This document shows, one piece after another, positions 1 to 5,855 of a DNA stretch of 5,929 nt. A program made the position numbers and the translations under genes. The stretch is taken from contig CAKRKL010000118.1 of assembly GCA_934358405.1 (NCBI GenBank), positions 1-5,929 of the forward strand, given 5' to 3'. The notes below the pieces were generated by a model. That model was not told the DNA's origin and did no database searches. It worked only from the letters and a program-made list of their open reading frames with translations. The stretch comes from an uncultured Blautia sp. (lineage in GTDB: Bacteria > Bacillota > Clostridia > Lachnospirales > Lachnospiraceae). Position 1 is the stretch's first letter; the number at the start of each line of letters is the position of its first letter.

Positions 1-46
1 TCCAAAAAGGATATGGCATGTATGTAGTTTTGAAGGTACAGGATTT

Positions 47-77
47 AAACGGTAGCCGGTTGGTTATCGTTTTTTTT
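47..77 (+). terminator. Rho-independent terminator of an upstream plus-strand transcript
   Basis: Positions 47-57 pair with 62-72 as an 11-bp stem with two G-U pairs, closed by a GGTT loop and followed directly by a run of eight T (70-77). This is a typical intrinsic terminator for transcription entering from the left. The gene it serves lies outside the window. An open frame crosses it from position 3 to the TAA at 84-86, but a frame running through a terminator is not convincing as a gene. Confidence 0.75.
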
Positions 78-101
78 ATGCAATAAAAAATTTCTCATTT
101 T

Positions 102-146
102 TTGCTTGCATTCTATTGAAATATGTAGTAACTTAGTACTTACTAC
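102..146 (+). promoter_or_regulatory. Probable promoter with overlapping operator-like inverted repeat upstream of the MATE gene
   Basis: A perfect inverted repeat GTAGTAA (125-131) / TTACTAC (140-146) is separated by 8 bases. TAGTA also recurs at 126-130 and 134-138, giving a partly iterated, symmetrical site. Possible -35 hexamers are TTGCTT (102-107) or TTGCAT (106-111). TTGCAT with a 17-bp spacer gives TAACTT at 129-134 as the -10, inside the repeat. The layout is what one expects where a repressor of the MarR, TetR or PadR kind blocks an efflux gene, but no such regulator is encoded here and the assignment is inference. The exact promoter hexamers are uncertain, while the inverted repeat is seen directly. 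Confidence 0.45.
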
Positions 147-205
147 GCTGTAGACAAAGAACAGATATTTTGTTGGAAAATGGAAGGGGAAGGGGAATTT
201 GAAGA

Positions 206-1618
206 ATGGAAAATACAGCAGGAAAGGTCAGTTCCCGCAAGAAATTTATAGGAGATAAGGCCTTTTATAAAATGGTACTTGCTATTGCAATACCTATTAT
301 GATACAGAATGGCATCACCAATTTTGTCAGTCTTCTGGACAATATTATGATCGGAAGAATCGGCACAGAGCAGATGTCAGGTGCTGCAATTGTGAATCAA
401 TTATTGTTCGTGTATAATCTTTGCTTATTTGGCGGTGTATCAGGAGCAGGTATTTTTACAGCGCAGTATGCAGGGCAGAAGGATCACGAAGGCGTACGTC
501 AGACCTTTCGCTATAAGCTGTGGTTGGTAATTATACTTACGATTATTACTGTATTGCTTCTGATCTCATCAGGAGAAGCCTTAATTGGAATGTATCTGAA
601 AGGCGAGGGAAGTGCGGCAGCACTGGAAGCTACCAGCAAATATGGTATGCAGTATCTGTGGATCATGCTTATCGGACTTCCGCCATTTATGATCAGTCAG
701 GTATACTCCAGTACTCTTCGCGAATGCGGGGAGACTGTTTCACCGATGAAAGCAGGAGTGACAGCAGTTCTTGTAAACCTCGTATTTAATTATCTTCTTA
801 TTTATGGTAAATTTGGATTCCCGGAGCTTGGAGTCCGCGGAGCAGCTATTGCTACCGTTCTTTCCAGATATGTGGAGGTTGCCATTGTAATTGCCTGGAC
901 ACATACTCATACAGAAAGAATGCCATTTGCTAAAGGACTATATAGTACTTTGAAGGTACCGGTCAATCTGACTAAGAAGATTTTGATAAAAGGTACACCG
1001 CTTCTTTTAAATGAAACCCTGTGGGCAGCTGGTATGGCACTTCTCACCCAGTGCTATTCTATACGTGGACTAAATGTTGTTGCAGCCCAGAATATTGCGA
1101 ATACCATCAATAATGTGTTTAATGTTGTATTTATTGCGCTGGGTGACTCTGTAGCCATTGTGGTAGGGCAGCTTTTGGGAGCCGGAAATATGAAAAAGGC
1201 AAGAGATACGGATAACAAAATGATTGCATTTTCTGTTATGTGTTGTACAGGAGTTGCAATCGTAATGCTGATTGTTGCTCCGTTTTTCCCAAGGCTTTAT
1301 AAGACTAATCAGGATGCAAGAGAATTAGCGAAATACTTTATTATGATTATGGCAATTTTTATGCCGCAGAACGCATTTTTACATGCTGCTTATTTTACCC
1401 TGCGCTCAGGAGGAAAAACAATTATTACTTTCCTGTTTGATAGCGTGTTTGTATGGTGCGTCAGCGTGCCTATCGCATATTGCCTCAGCCGATTCACCGG
1501 GCTTCATGTACTTGCTGTATTTGCCATGGTGCAGATCGGCGATATTATAAAATGTATTGTGGGCTTTATTCTGGTAAAAAAAGGCGTGTGGATGCAGAAT
1601 ATCGTTTCAAGTAAATAA
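206..1618 (+). CDS. MATE family multidrug/cation efflux transporter
   Basis: This 470-residue integral membrane protein matches the usual MATE length and layout of two six-helix halves. The first half begins with a cytoplasmic N-terminus of about 20 residues and carries LDNIMIGRIG (44-53), the characteristic start of MatE domains. It also has GAGIFTAQYAGQKD (80-93) and the mid-loop GVRGAAIATVLSRYVE (209-224). The second half starts near residue 258 and contains GQLLGAGNMKKARD (321-334), the repeat of the AQ-x-x-GA signature region. Family members exchange Na+ or H+ for cationic drugs or metabolites at the cytoplasmic membrane. The substrate cannot be read from sequence. The ATG at 206 follows an AGGGGA ribosome site at 191-196 with a 9-base spacing. 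The gene appears monocistronic, with its own operator-like site upstream and a terminator directly after the stop. It has no evident link to the molybdate genes. Confidence 0.94.
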   Translation: MENTAGKVSSRKKFIGDKAFYKMVLAIAIPIMIQNGITNFVSLLDNIMIGRIGTEQMSGAAIVNQLLFVYNLCLFGGVSGAGIFTAQYAGQKDHEGVRQTFRYKLWLVIILTIITVLLLISSGEALIGMYLKGEGSAAALEATSKYGMQYLWIMLIGLPPFMISQVYSSTLRECGETVSPMKAGVTAVLVNLVFNYLLIYGKFGFPELGVRGAAIATVLSRYVEVAIVIAWTHTHTERMPFAKGLYSTLKVPVNLTKKILIKGTPLLLNETLWAAGMALLTQCYSIRGLNVVAAQNIANTINNVFNVVFIALGDSVAIVVGQLLGAGNMKKARDTDNKMIAFSVMCCTGVAIVMLIVAPFFPRLYKTNQDARELAKYFIMIMAIFMPQNAFLHAAYFTLRSGGKTIITFLFDSVFVWCVSVPIAYCLSRFTGLHVLAVFAMVQIGDIIKCIVGFILVKKGVWMQNIVSSK

Positions 1619-1624
1619 AAGAAT

Positions 1625-1682
1625 AAATGCTTTCCGTTTCAGATGCAGTACAGTGCTGCAAAAGAAGTGGAAAGCATTTTTT
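1625..1682. terminator. Bidirectional terminator between convergent MATE and HTH-PBP genes
   Basis: AAATGCTTTCC (1625-1635) pairs perfectly with GGAAAGCATTT (1669-1679). The stem continues inward through GTTTC/GAAGT (1636-1640 with 1664-1668, two G-U pairs). It is capped by an inner hairpin TGCAG/CTGCA (1644-1648 with 1656-1660). T runs follow on the plus strand (1677-1682), and a weaker T-rich stretch follows on the minus strand (below 1625). It lies 6 bases after the MATE stop codon and abuts the stop codon of the minus-strand gene (1681-1683), so it serves both. Confidence 0.82.
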
Positions 1683-2640
1683 ATAGAGAAAATAATTCTC
1701 CTGTTCGTGTTACATCATATCCGGTCTGCCCCTGAAGAATGGTTCGGAAATCTTCTGAACGAACAATTTCAAGGAGGGCAGTAAATCCAGGCTGAGAAAG
1801 TGCTTCTGTTTCCATAACAAGATACATAGGCAGTGTTTCCAGGGGAATAAAATCTAAAAGCTCGGATTGACGAGCTGCATATTCTTCACCAAGGGCAACA
1901 TCTGCTTTATGATTTGCCACAGCTGCGGCAGTAGAAATATCAGATACAAGCTCTGTGGAATACCCGGAAACAGTAGCGGAAGGAATCCCATTGCGAAGAA
2001 GAAAACGGTCCAGATATATTCTGGGCGTACTGCCCTTTTCACGATTGGCAATAGCGATGCTTTTGGTGGAAAGAGCATCAAGACCGGTAATCCTTTTGGG
2101 GTTTCCGGAAAGAACATAAAAGCCCATAGCGTATTCATAAAGGCATACTAAAGATAACGGGGTACCAGGTACCAGATGCTGGATATGTTCAGGTTCCATA
2201 CTTGCACAGGCAATATGTGCTTTTTTGAAATACAGGGAATAGAGGCTGTTGTAGCTGTTCATAAAAGATTGAAGCACCGGAAGACCCTGTGGATGGATAG
2301 ACATCTGGCTGACCAGAAGCTCCAAAGCGGGAGAAAACTGTCCGCACAGAATAAGTCCGCTGGAATGAAGGAGATAATCCCGCTTTAAAAGGGAGCTTTC
2401 CGGTGGAAATTCAGGAACCTGCAGACTGGATATACCTGAAACACCGGAAGTGGCACCTGTACTTTGGGTATTATAGCTTCCATTATGGTCCAGATACTGT
2501 TTCAGCTGTTGTTCGCTGATTCGAAGCTGTTTTCCTACTTTGGAAGAAAATAATTCCCCTCTTTTGATCAGTTCATATACGGTTGTTTTTTTTATTTGAA
2601 GCTTATCTGCAACCTCCTGAGCAGTATAAAGCTTATTCAT
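1681..2640 (-). CDS. HTH (excisionase/MerR-type) regulator with C-terminal molybdate-sensing PBP-like domain
   Basis: This 319-residue cytoplasmic protein has two parts. Residues 4-50 form an excisionase-family helix-turn-helix: LYTAQEVADKLQIKKTTVYE, then a wing with a GKQLRIS segment and a closing helix. A Ser/Thr/Gly-rich linker spans about 52-80. Residues about 90-300 resemble the PBP_like domain (PF12727/COG1910), a periplasmic-binding-protein fold used inside cells to sense molybdate. Hallmarks are KKAHIACASMEP (139-150), GSTPRIYLDRFLLRNGI (203-219), GYSTE (226-230), AAAVANHKADVALGEEYAA (238-256) and LDFIPLETLPMYLV (262-275). It has no signal peptide. The ATG at 2640 is preferred because GGTGGG (2646-2651) lies 5 bases upstream; a TTG one codon earlier is possible but too close to that site. 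It overlaps the end of the Mop gene by 8 bp, indicating a two-gene operon and coupled translation. The inferred role is an oxyanion-responsive regulator of the divergent modABC. DNA target and ligand are not proven. Two ligand-loop motifs differ from the family norm. Confidence 0.88.
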   Translation of the reverse strand: MNKLYTAQEVADKLQIKKTTVYELIKRGELFSSKVGKQLRISEQQLKQYLDHNGSYNTQSTGATSGVSGISSLQVPEFPPESSLLKRDYLLHSSGLILCGQFSPALELLVSQMSIHPQGLPVLQSFMNSYNSLYSLYFKKAHIACASMEPEHIQHLVPGTPLSLVCLYEYAMGFYVLSGNPKRITGLDALSTKSIAIANREKGSTPRIYLDRFLLRNGIPSATVSGYSTELVSDISTAAAVANHKADVALGEEYAARQSELLDFIPLETLPMYLVMETEALSQPGFTALLEIVRSEDFRTILQGQTGYDVTRTGELFSL

Positions 2641-2845
2641 CAATTCCCACCATTACATTTGTGGCCTTGATCACTGCATATGCATCAGAGCCAACCTCCA
2701 GTCCAAGCTCTTCTACAGCTGCGCAGGAAATAGTAGCTGTAATAATATTTCCGCCGCCGATATCCAGAGTAACGATAGAATTTACAGCTCCTTTATTAAT
2801 GTTGATTACTTTGCCTTTTAACTGATTTCTTGCACTTAATTTCAT
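2633..2845 (-). CDS. mop: Stand-alone Mop/TOBE molybdate-binding protein (molbindin)
   Basis: This 70-residue protein is a single TOBE (Mop) domain. It has SARNQLKGKV (4-13), GAVNSIV (19-25), IITATIS (34-40) and AYAVIKATNVMVGID (56-69), the conserved blocks that build oxyanion sites at subunit interfaces in molbindins. Known molbindins assemble into hexamers that hold several molybdate or tungstate ions in the cytoplasm, acting as a store or buffer. The start at 2845 is chosen because it begins with the family motif and has AGAGG 8 bases upstream. An in-frame start at 2938 would add 31 hydrophobic and basic residues unlike the family and would sit on the -35 element of the likely promoter. 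It is the first gene of an operon with the HTH-PBP gene and is transcribed divergently from modABC. The function is firm by family. Whether it acts as store, sensor or partner of the regulator is open. Confidence 0.92.
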   Translation of the reverse strand: MKLSARNQLKGKVININKGAVNSIVTLDIGGGNIITATISCAAVEELGLEVGSDAYAVIKATNVMVGIDE

Positions 2846-2902
2846 AGTAAAAACCTCTTTTCTTATTAATGATAACGTAAATGATTTTTTCAAACACGCT
2901 GT

Positions 2903-2938
2903 AATACCTATCATAGCATGTAACAGAAAAAATAACAA
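2903..2938 (-). promoter_or_regulatory. Promoter of the mop / HTH-PBP operon
   Basis: Reading the minus strand, TTGTTA (2938-2933) is followed after exactly 17 bases by TATGAT (2915-2910), with TGC just before it giving an extended -10. Transcription would start near 2903, leaving a leader of about 57 nt before the ATG at 2845. That is too short for the molybdenum-cofactor riboswitch. CTATCATAG (2908-2916) is a palindrome centred on the -10. Imperfect arms CTGTAATA (2899-2906) and TGTAACAG (2919-2926) flank it, so autoregulation is possible. Confidence 0.7.
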
Positions 2939-2983
2939 GAAAGGATACAGAGGTTTAAAATATGAACAGGAATAACAAAATTA

Positions 2984-3012
2984 TTTACACAAACAAAAAG
3001 AAATTGTATAAT
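2984..3012 (+). promoter_or_regulatory. modABC upstream promoter P1
   Basis: TTTACA (2984-2989), a 17-base spacer and a perfect TATAAT (3007-3012) fit a strong sigma-A promoter. Transcription would start near 3019, inside the inverted repeat that separates it from P2. Confidence 0.68.
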
Positions 3013-3028
3013 TTGCCACAGGCGAATT
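3010..3028. promoter_or_regulatory. Candidate operator: inverted repeat between the two modABC promoters
   Basis: AATTTGCC (3010-3017), ACA, GGCGAATT (3021-3028) form an inverted repeat with one mismatch per arm pair. It covers the last three bases of the P1 -10 and the first two bases of the P2 -35. A protein bound here would block both promoters. The HTH-PBP protein encoded divergently is the obvious candidate, but this is inference. The site does not resemble the E. coli ModE box (CGTTATAT-type arms). Confidence 0.55.
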
Positions 3029-3055
3029 GACATGAGAAATAAAATAAAGTATAAT
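3027..3055 (+). promoter_or_regulatory. modABC downstream promoter P2, perfect consensus
   Basis: TTGACA (3027-3032), a 17-base spacer and TATAAT (3050-3055) match the sigma-A consensus at every position. Transcription would start near 3062, about 70 nt before the modA start. A full-consensus promoter on an uptake operon suggests that expression is set by repression rather than activation. Confidence 0.82.
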
Positions 3056-3070
3056 AAACCAAAATGAACG

Positions 3071-3119
3071 AAACAAAATAAAACAAAATAAAACCAAACA
3101 AAATAAAACCAAACAAAAC
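3071..3119 (+). repeat. A-rich, G-free leader with 15-bp tandem repeats before modA
   Basis: The 15-bp unit AAAATAAAACCAAAC occurs twice without change (3085-3099 and 3100-3114). A 10-bp partial copy precedes them (3075-3084) and AAAAC follows (3115-3119). The whole stretch of 49 bases has no G and only three T. It lies in the untranslated leader between the P2 start and the modA ribosome site GGAGGA (3120-3125). It should be unstructured in RNA and so may favour ribosome loading; that role is inferred. Confidence 0.75.
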
Positions 3120-3132
3120 GGAGGAATAAGAA

Positions 3133-3972
3133 ATGAAAAAAAGAATTTTTACAGCATTAATGGCTGGTATTATGGGAACTATGATGTTTGGAACTACTTT
3201 AGTGTCTGCAGAAACTGCTGAGTTAAAGGGAGAGGTTTATACCTTTATCGCTGCCAGCCTGAATAATGCTATGGAAGAGATTCAGAAGGATTTTAACGAG
3301 ACATATCCGGATGTTGAGATTCTTTACAATGCAGACAGCTCAGGTACACTGCAGACTCAGATTGAGGAAGGTGCACGCTGTGATATTTTCTTTTCTGCCG
3401 CACAGAAACAGATGAATGCACTGTTAGATGAGGGAATTGCAGACAAAGACTCCGTAGTGGATCTTCTGGAGAATAAAGTGGTTCTGATCAAACCTAAAGA
3501 TGGTGAAACCAAGGTAACCGGCTTTGAGAATATCACAGATGCAGCTAATCTTGCACTTGCAGGAGAGGATGTTCCGGTTGGACAGTATTCCCGTGAGATT
3601 TTTGAGAATCTTGGAATCATGGATCAGGTAAATGAGATGGAGATTAACGAAGGGAAAAATGTGACGGAAGTACTTGCTGCTGTAAGTGAAGGAAGCAATG
3701 AGGTTGGTATTGTTTATGCAACAGATGCCGCTTCCGTGGCAGATTCCGTTGATATTATTGCCGAGGCACCGGCAGGAAGCCTTAAGACACCTGTACTTTA
3801 TCCTGTAGGACTTATTGAGGATAAAGAAGCAAGCGATGATGATAAGGCAGCTGCAACTGCTTTCCTTGAGTACCTTCAGTCTGATGAGGCGCTTGAGGTA
3901 TTTGAGAAATACGGCTTTGCAGCTTATACAGCAGATGAGAAATCTGATGATGCTGAGGATACAGCAGAATAA
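3133..3972 (+). CDS. modA: ModA, molybdate (or tungstate) ABC transporter substrate-binding protein
   Basis: This 279-residue exported protein binds the oxyanion and delivers it to ModB. The N-terminus KKR plus a hydrophobic stretch (5-24) and VSA-E give a Sec signal peptide with likely cleavage after A26. The mature part has the ModA blocks: FIAASLNNAM (38-47) with S42 as a likely ligand, NADSSGTLQTQIEEGA (66-81), CDIFFSAAQKQM (83-94), VPVGQYSREIFENLG (147-161) and VGIVYATDA (191-199). The usual C-terminal helix FLEYLQSDEALEVFEKYGF is at 244-262, and the tail 267-279 is acidic. The start follows GGAGGA at a 7-base spacing. It is the first gene of modABC, with a perfect promoter upstream. Oddly there is no cysteine near the cleavage site, so it is not an ordinary lipoprotein; the only cysteine is C83. 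Molybdate against tungstate preference cannot be settled by reading. Confidence 0.95.
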   Translation: MKKRIFTALMAGIMGTMMFGTTLVSAETAELKGEVYTFIAASLNNAMEEIQKDFNETYPDVEILYNADSSGTLQTQIEEGARCDIFFSAAQKQMNALLDEGIADKDSVVDLLENKVVLIKPKDGETKVTGFENITDAANLALAGEDVPVGQYSREIFENLGIMDQVNEMEINEGKNVTEVLAAVSEGSNEVGIVYATDAASVADSVDIIAEAPAGSLKTPVLYPVGLIEDKEASDDDKAAATAFLEYLQSDEALEVFEKYGFAAYTADEKSDDAEDTAE

Positions 3973-3973
3973 T

Positions 3974-4669
3974 ATGGGAGAATTTCTCAGTGAAATAAAC
4001 TGGAGCCCTTTATGGATTTCTTTAAAAACAGGGGCAGTGGCCACTGTTATTGCTTTTTTCCTTGGGGTATTTTGCGCCAGAAAGATTATGAAATTAAAAC
4101 CGGGAATCAGAGCTGTTCTGGATGGTATTTTTACTATGCCTCTTGTTCTTCCACCCACAGTGGCAGGATTTTGCCTGCTCCTGCTTTTTAGTCTGAAAAG
4201 GCCATTTGGAAGCTTTTTACTGGAGCACTTTAGCATTAAGGTCGTGCAGACCTGGACTGGCTGCGTGGTTGCAGCTTCTGTAATTGCATTTCCGCTGATG
4301 TACAGGAATGCCAGAGCTGCTTTTGAACAGGTGGACGTGAATCTGATCTATGCAGGGCGGACTCTGGGAATGAGTGAGAGCCGGATTTTCTGGAAGGTGA
4401 TCATGCCTGCAGCAGGACCTGGGATTGCCTCTGGTACAGTACTGGCTTTTGCGCGCGCAATCGGGGAATATGGTGCGACTTCCATGCTGGCCGGTAATAT
4501 TCTTGGCAAAACAAGAACTGTTTCTGTTGCAATCGCTTCAGAAACAGCAGCTGGAAATTTTGATATGGCAGGTTTCTGGGTAGTAATAATTATATTAATT
4601 TCATTTTTGGTGGTTGCGGCAATTAATATTGTTTCCGGCAGAGGAATGCACACCAGAAGGTGGATATAA
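3974..4669 (+). CDS. modB: ModB, molybdate ABC transporter permease
   Basis: This 231-residue permease has about five to six membrane helices, the usual ModB size. MPLVLPPTVAGFCLLLLF (55-72) is the typical ModB segment. AGRTLGMSESRIFWKVIMP (127-145) is the EAA loop that docks on the ATPase, with a diverged start. FARAIGEYGATSMLAGNI (159-176) is a strong ModB signature. Two copies form the channel in the cytoplasmic membrane. The ATG at 3974 lies one base after the modA stop. The nearest ribosome-like sequence, GAGG at 3955-3958, is 15 bases away inside modA, so translation probably relies on coupling. The frame stays open upstream to 3815, but that would add 53 residues inside modA with no permease character. 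Confidence 0.96.
   Translation: MGEFLSEINWSPLWISLKTGAVATVIAFFLGVFCARKIMKLKPGIRAVLDGIFTMPLVLPPTVAGFCLLLLFSLKRPFGSFLLEHFSIKVVQTWTGCVVAASVIAFPLMYRNARAAFEQVDVNLIYAGRTLGMSESRIFWKVIMPAAGPGIASGTVLAFARAIGEYGATSMLAGNILGKTRTVSVAIASETAAGNFDMAGFWVVIIILISFLVVAAINIVSGRGMHTRRWI
4655..4668 (+). promoter_or_regulatory. Ribosome binding site that fixes the modC start
   Basis: AGAAGGTGG (4655-4663) lies 5 bases before the ATG at 4669, within the last codons of modB. A GTG at 4660 is in frame but sits inside this site, so it cannot be the start. The modB stop and modC start share one base (TAATG), which is typical of coupled translation. Confidence 0.75.
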
Positions 4670-5721
4670 TGGCGATAGAACTTGATATTCAAAAAAAATT
4701 CAAAGGCTTTTCCCTGAATGTGAAGCTGAAAGGACAGAATGGAACCATGGGAATTCTGGGAGCTTCGGGAAGCGGAAAAAGCATGACCCTTCGAAGCATT
4801 GCCGGAATTGAGACACCGGATTCCGGAAAGATTATTATTAACGGAAAGACGGTGTTTGATTCCCAGGCGAAAATTAATTTAAAGCCCCAGGAGAGAAGAG
4901 TGGGCTATCTGTTTCAGAATTATGCTCTGTTTCCAACTATGAGTGTGGAAAAGAATATTGCCTGCGGTTATCGTGGTGATAAAAGTAAACTTTCCAGGAA
5001 GGTCTCAGATTATATAAAGAGATATCATTTGGAAGGCCTGGAAAAGCATCTGCCGTCTCAGCTTTCCGGTGGTCAGCAGCAGCGTGTAGCCCTTGCGCGT
5101 ATGATGATCGGAGAACCGGAGGTAATTCTTCTTGATGAGCCATTTTCAGCACTGGATGGTTATCTGAAGGATATTTTGCAGCGTGATATGCAGAATTTTC
5201 TTAAGGATTATAAGGGCGATATGATTATGGTCACGCATAGCAGAGATGAGGCGTATAAGTTTTGCAGTCAGTTAACCTTGCTTCATGAGGGGAAGGATAT
5301 TCTTACCGGGGAAACGCGGCAGATTTTTGAAATGCCGCAGTATCTGGAGGCAGCAAGGCTTACCGGGTGTAAAAACTTTTCAGCAGTACAGAAGATGGGA
5401 GAGCATCAGTTGTATGCTCTTGACTGGAAAATAATGCTTCGCACTTGTCAGGGGGTTTCGGATAACATTACACATGTGGGAATCCGAGGTCACTGGCTGC
5501 GCTCTGCGAAGGAAGCTGGAGAGAATGTGATGGCAGTACAGATGAATGAGTATATAGAAAATACCTTTGAACATCAGTATCTGATCAGCAATAAAGAGGC
5601 AGTGGACAGTACGCCTCTGTGGTGGATGTGCCAGAAGAAGGATTTCCAGGAGAAATCAGAAGAACGGATACCAAAGTATTTGTATTTTCCACCTGAGCAT
5701 TTGATGCTTCTGAAAAAATAA
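4669..5721 (+). CDS. modC: ModC, molybdate ABC transporter ATP-binding protein
   Basis: This 350-residue ATPase drives the importer on the inner face of the membrane. All nucleotide-binding elements are intact: Walker A GASGSGKSMT (31-40), Q-loop Q83 in YLFQNYALFPTMSV, signature LSGGQQQR (132-139), Walker B VILLDEP (152-158), D-loop SALD (160-163) and H-loop H190. Residues about 230-350 form an accessory domain. It holds TGCKNFSAV (232-240) and VGIRGHWLR (270-278), which recall the TOBE region of ModC proteins, where oxyanion binding can inhibit transport. The SARNxL-type Mop motif is not seen, so the sensing role is uncertain. The gene overlaps modB by one base and is followed by the operon terminator. 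The start at 4669 is fixed by a good ribosome site. Confidence 0.96.
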   Translation: MAIELDIQKKFKGFSLNVKLKGQNGTMGILGASGSGKSMTLRSIAGIETPDSGKIIINGKTVFDSQAKINLKPQERRVGYLFQNYALFPTMSVEKNIACGYRGDKSKLSRKVSDYIKRYHLEGLEKHLPSQLSGGQQQRVALARMMIGEPEVILLDEPFSALDGYLKDILQRDMQNFLKDYKGDMIMVTHSRDEAYKFCSQLTLLHEGKDILTGETRQIFEMPQYLEAARLTGCKNFSAVQKMGEHQLYALDWKIMLRTCQGVSDNITHVGIRGHWLRSAKEAGENVMAVQMNEYIENTFEHQYLISNKEAVDSTPLWWMCQKKDFQEKSEERIPKYLYFPPEHLMLLKK

Positions 5722-5726
5722 AAACA

Positions 5727-5764
5727 CGGGAAGAAATCCTTATAGTGATTTCTTCCCGCTTTTT
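5727..5764 (+). terminator. Rho-independent terminator of modABC
   Basis: CGGGAAGAAATC (5727-5738) pairs without mismatch with GATTTCTTCCCG (5747-5758) around an 8-base loop and is followed by CTTTTT (5759-5764). It begins 5 bases after the modC stop and marks the operon end. Confidence 0.88.
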
Positions 5765-5800
5765 AGTAAGAGAATCTATGGAATCTGAGACTGATTTATC

Positions 5801-5848
5801 TAAAAAATAAAAAACCGAAAATGCTGTAACAGTAAGCATTTCCGGTTT
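5801..5848 (-). terminator. Rho-independent terminator of the tRNA-Trp transcript
   Basis: On the minus strand, 5848-5835 pairs with 5825-5812 as a 14-bp stem around a 9-base loop, followed by a T-rich run (5812-5802). The single plus-strand mismatch becomes a G-U pair in the minus-strand RNA, which shows the direction of use. It starts 8 bases after the tRNA 3' end. Confidence 0.85.
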
Positions 5849-5855
5849 ATCCTAG

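Noticed and set aside
3..86. Open frame from the window edge to the TAA at 84, as a possible gene end
   Set aside because: It runs through a strong terminator hairpin and its T run. Too little sequence is present to identify a protein.
2868..2885. AATGAT direct repeat around AACGTAA as a ModE-type box
   Set aside because: Only one CGTTAT-like core is present and there is no second inverted arm. No ModE gene is seen in the window.
2846..2903. Molybdenum-cofactor riboswitch in the mop leader
   Set aside because: The leader is only about 57 nt and AT-rich, with no multi-helix structure. The known element is much longer. The modA leader is A-rich and unstructured.
2846..2938. Longer Mop start at 2938 adding 31 residues
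   Set aside because: The extra residues are unlike molbindins and overlap the promoter. The start at 2845 has a good ribosome site and begins at the family motif.
3815..3973. Longer ModB start at 3815
   Set aside because: The 53 added residues come from the modA coding sequence in another frame and look non-membrane and random. The ATG at 3974 fits permease length.
3424..4236. 270-codon minus-strand open frame across modA and modB
   Set aside because: It lies opposite two well-supported genes, has no recognisable domain and has a Cys/Ile/Lys-rich composition typical of antisense shadows.
5585..5839. 84-codon minus-strand open frame over the end of modC and the terminators
   Set aside because: It crosses both terminators and overlaps modC antisense. 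No ribosome site or domain supports it.
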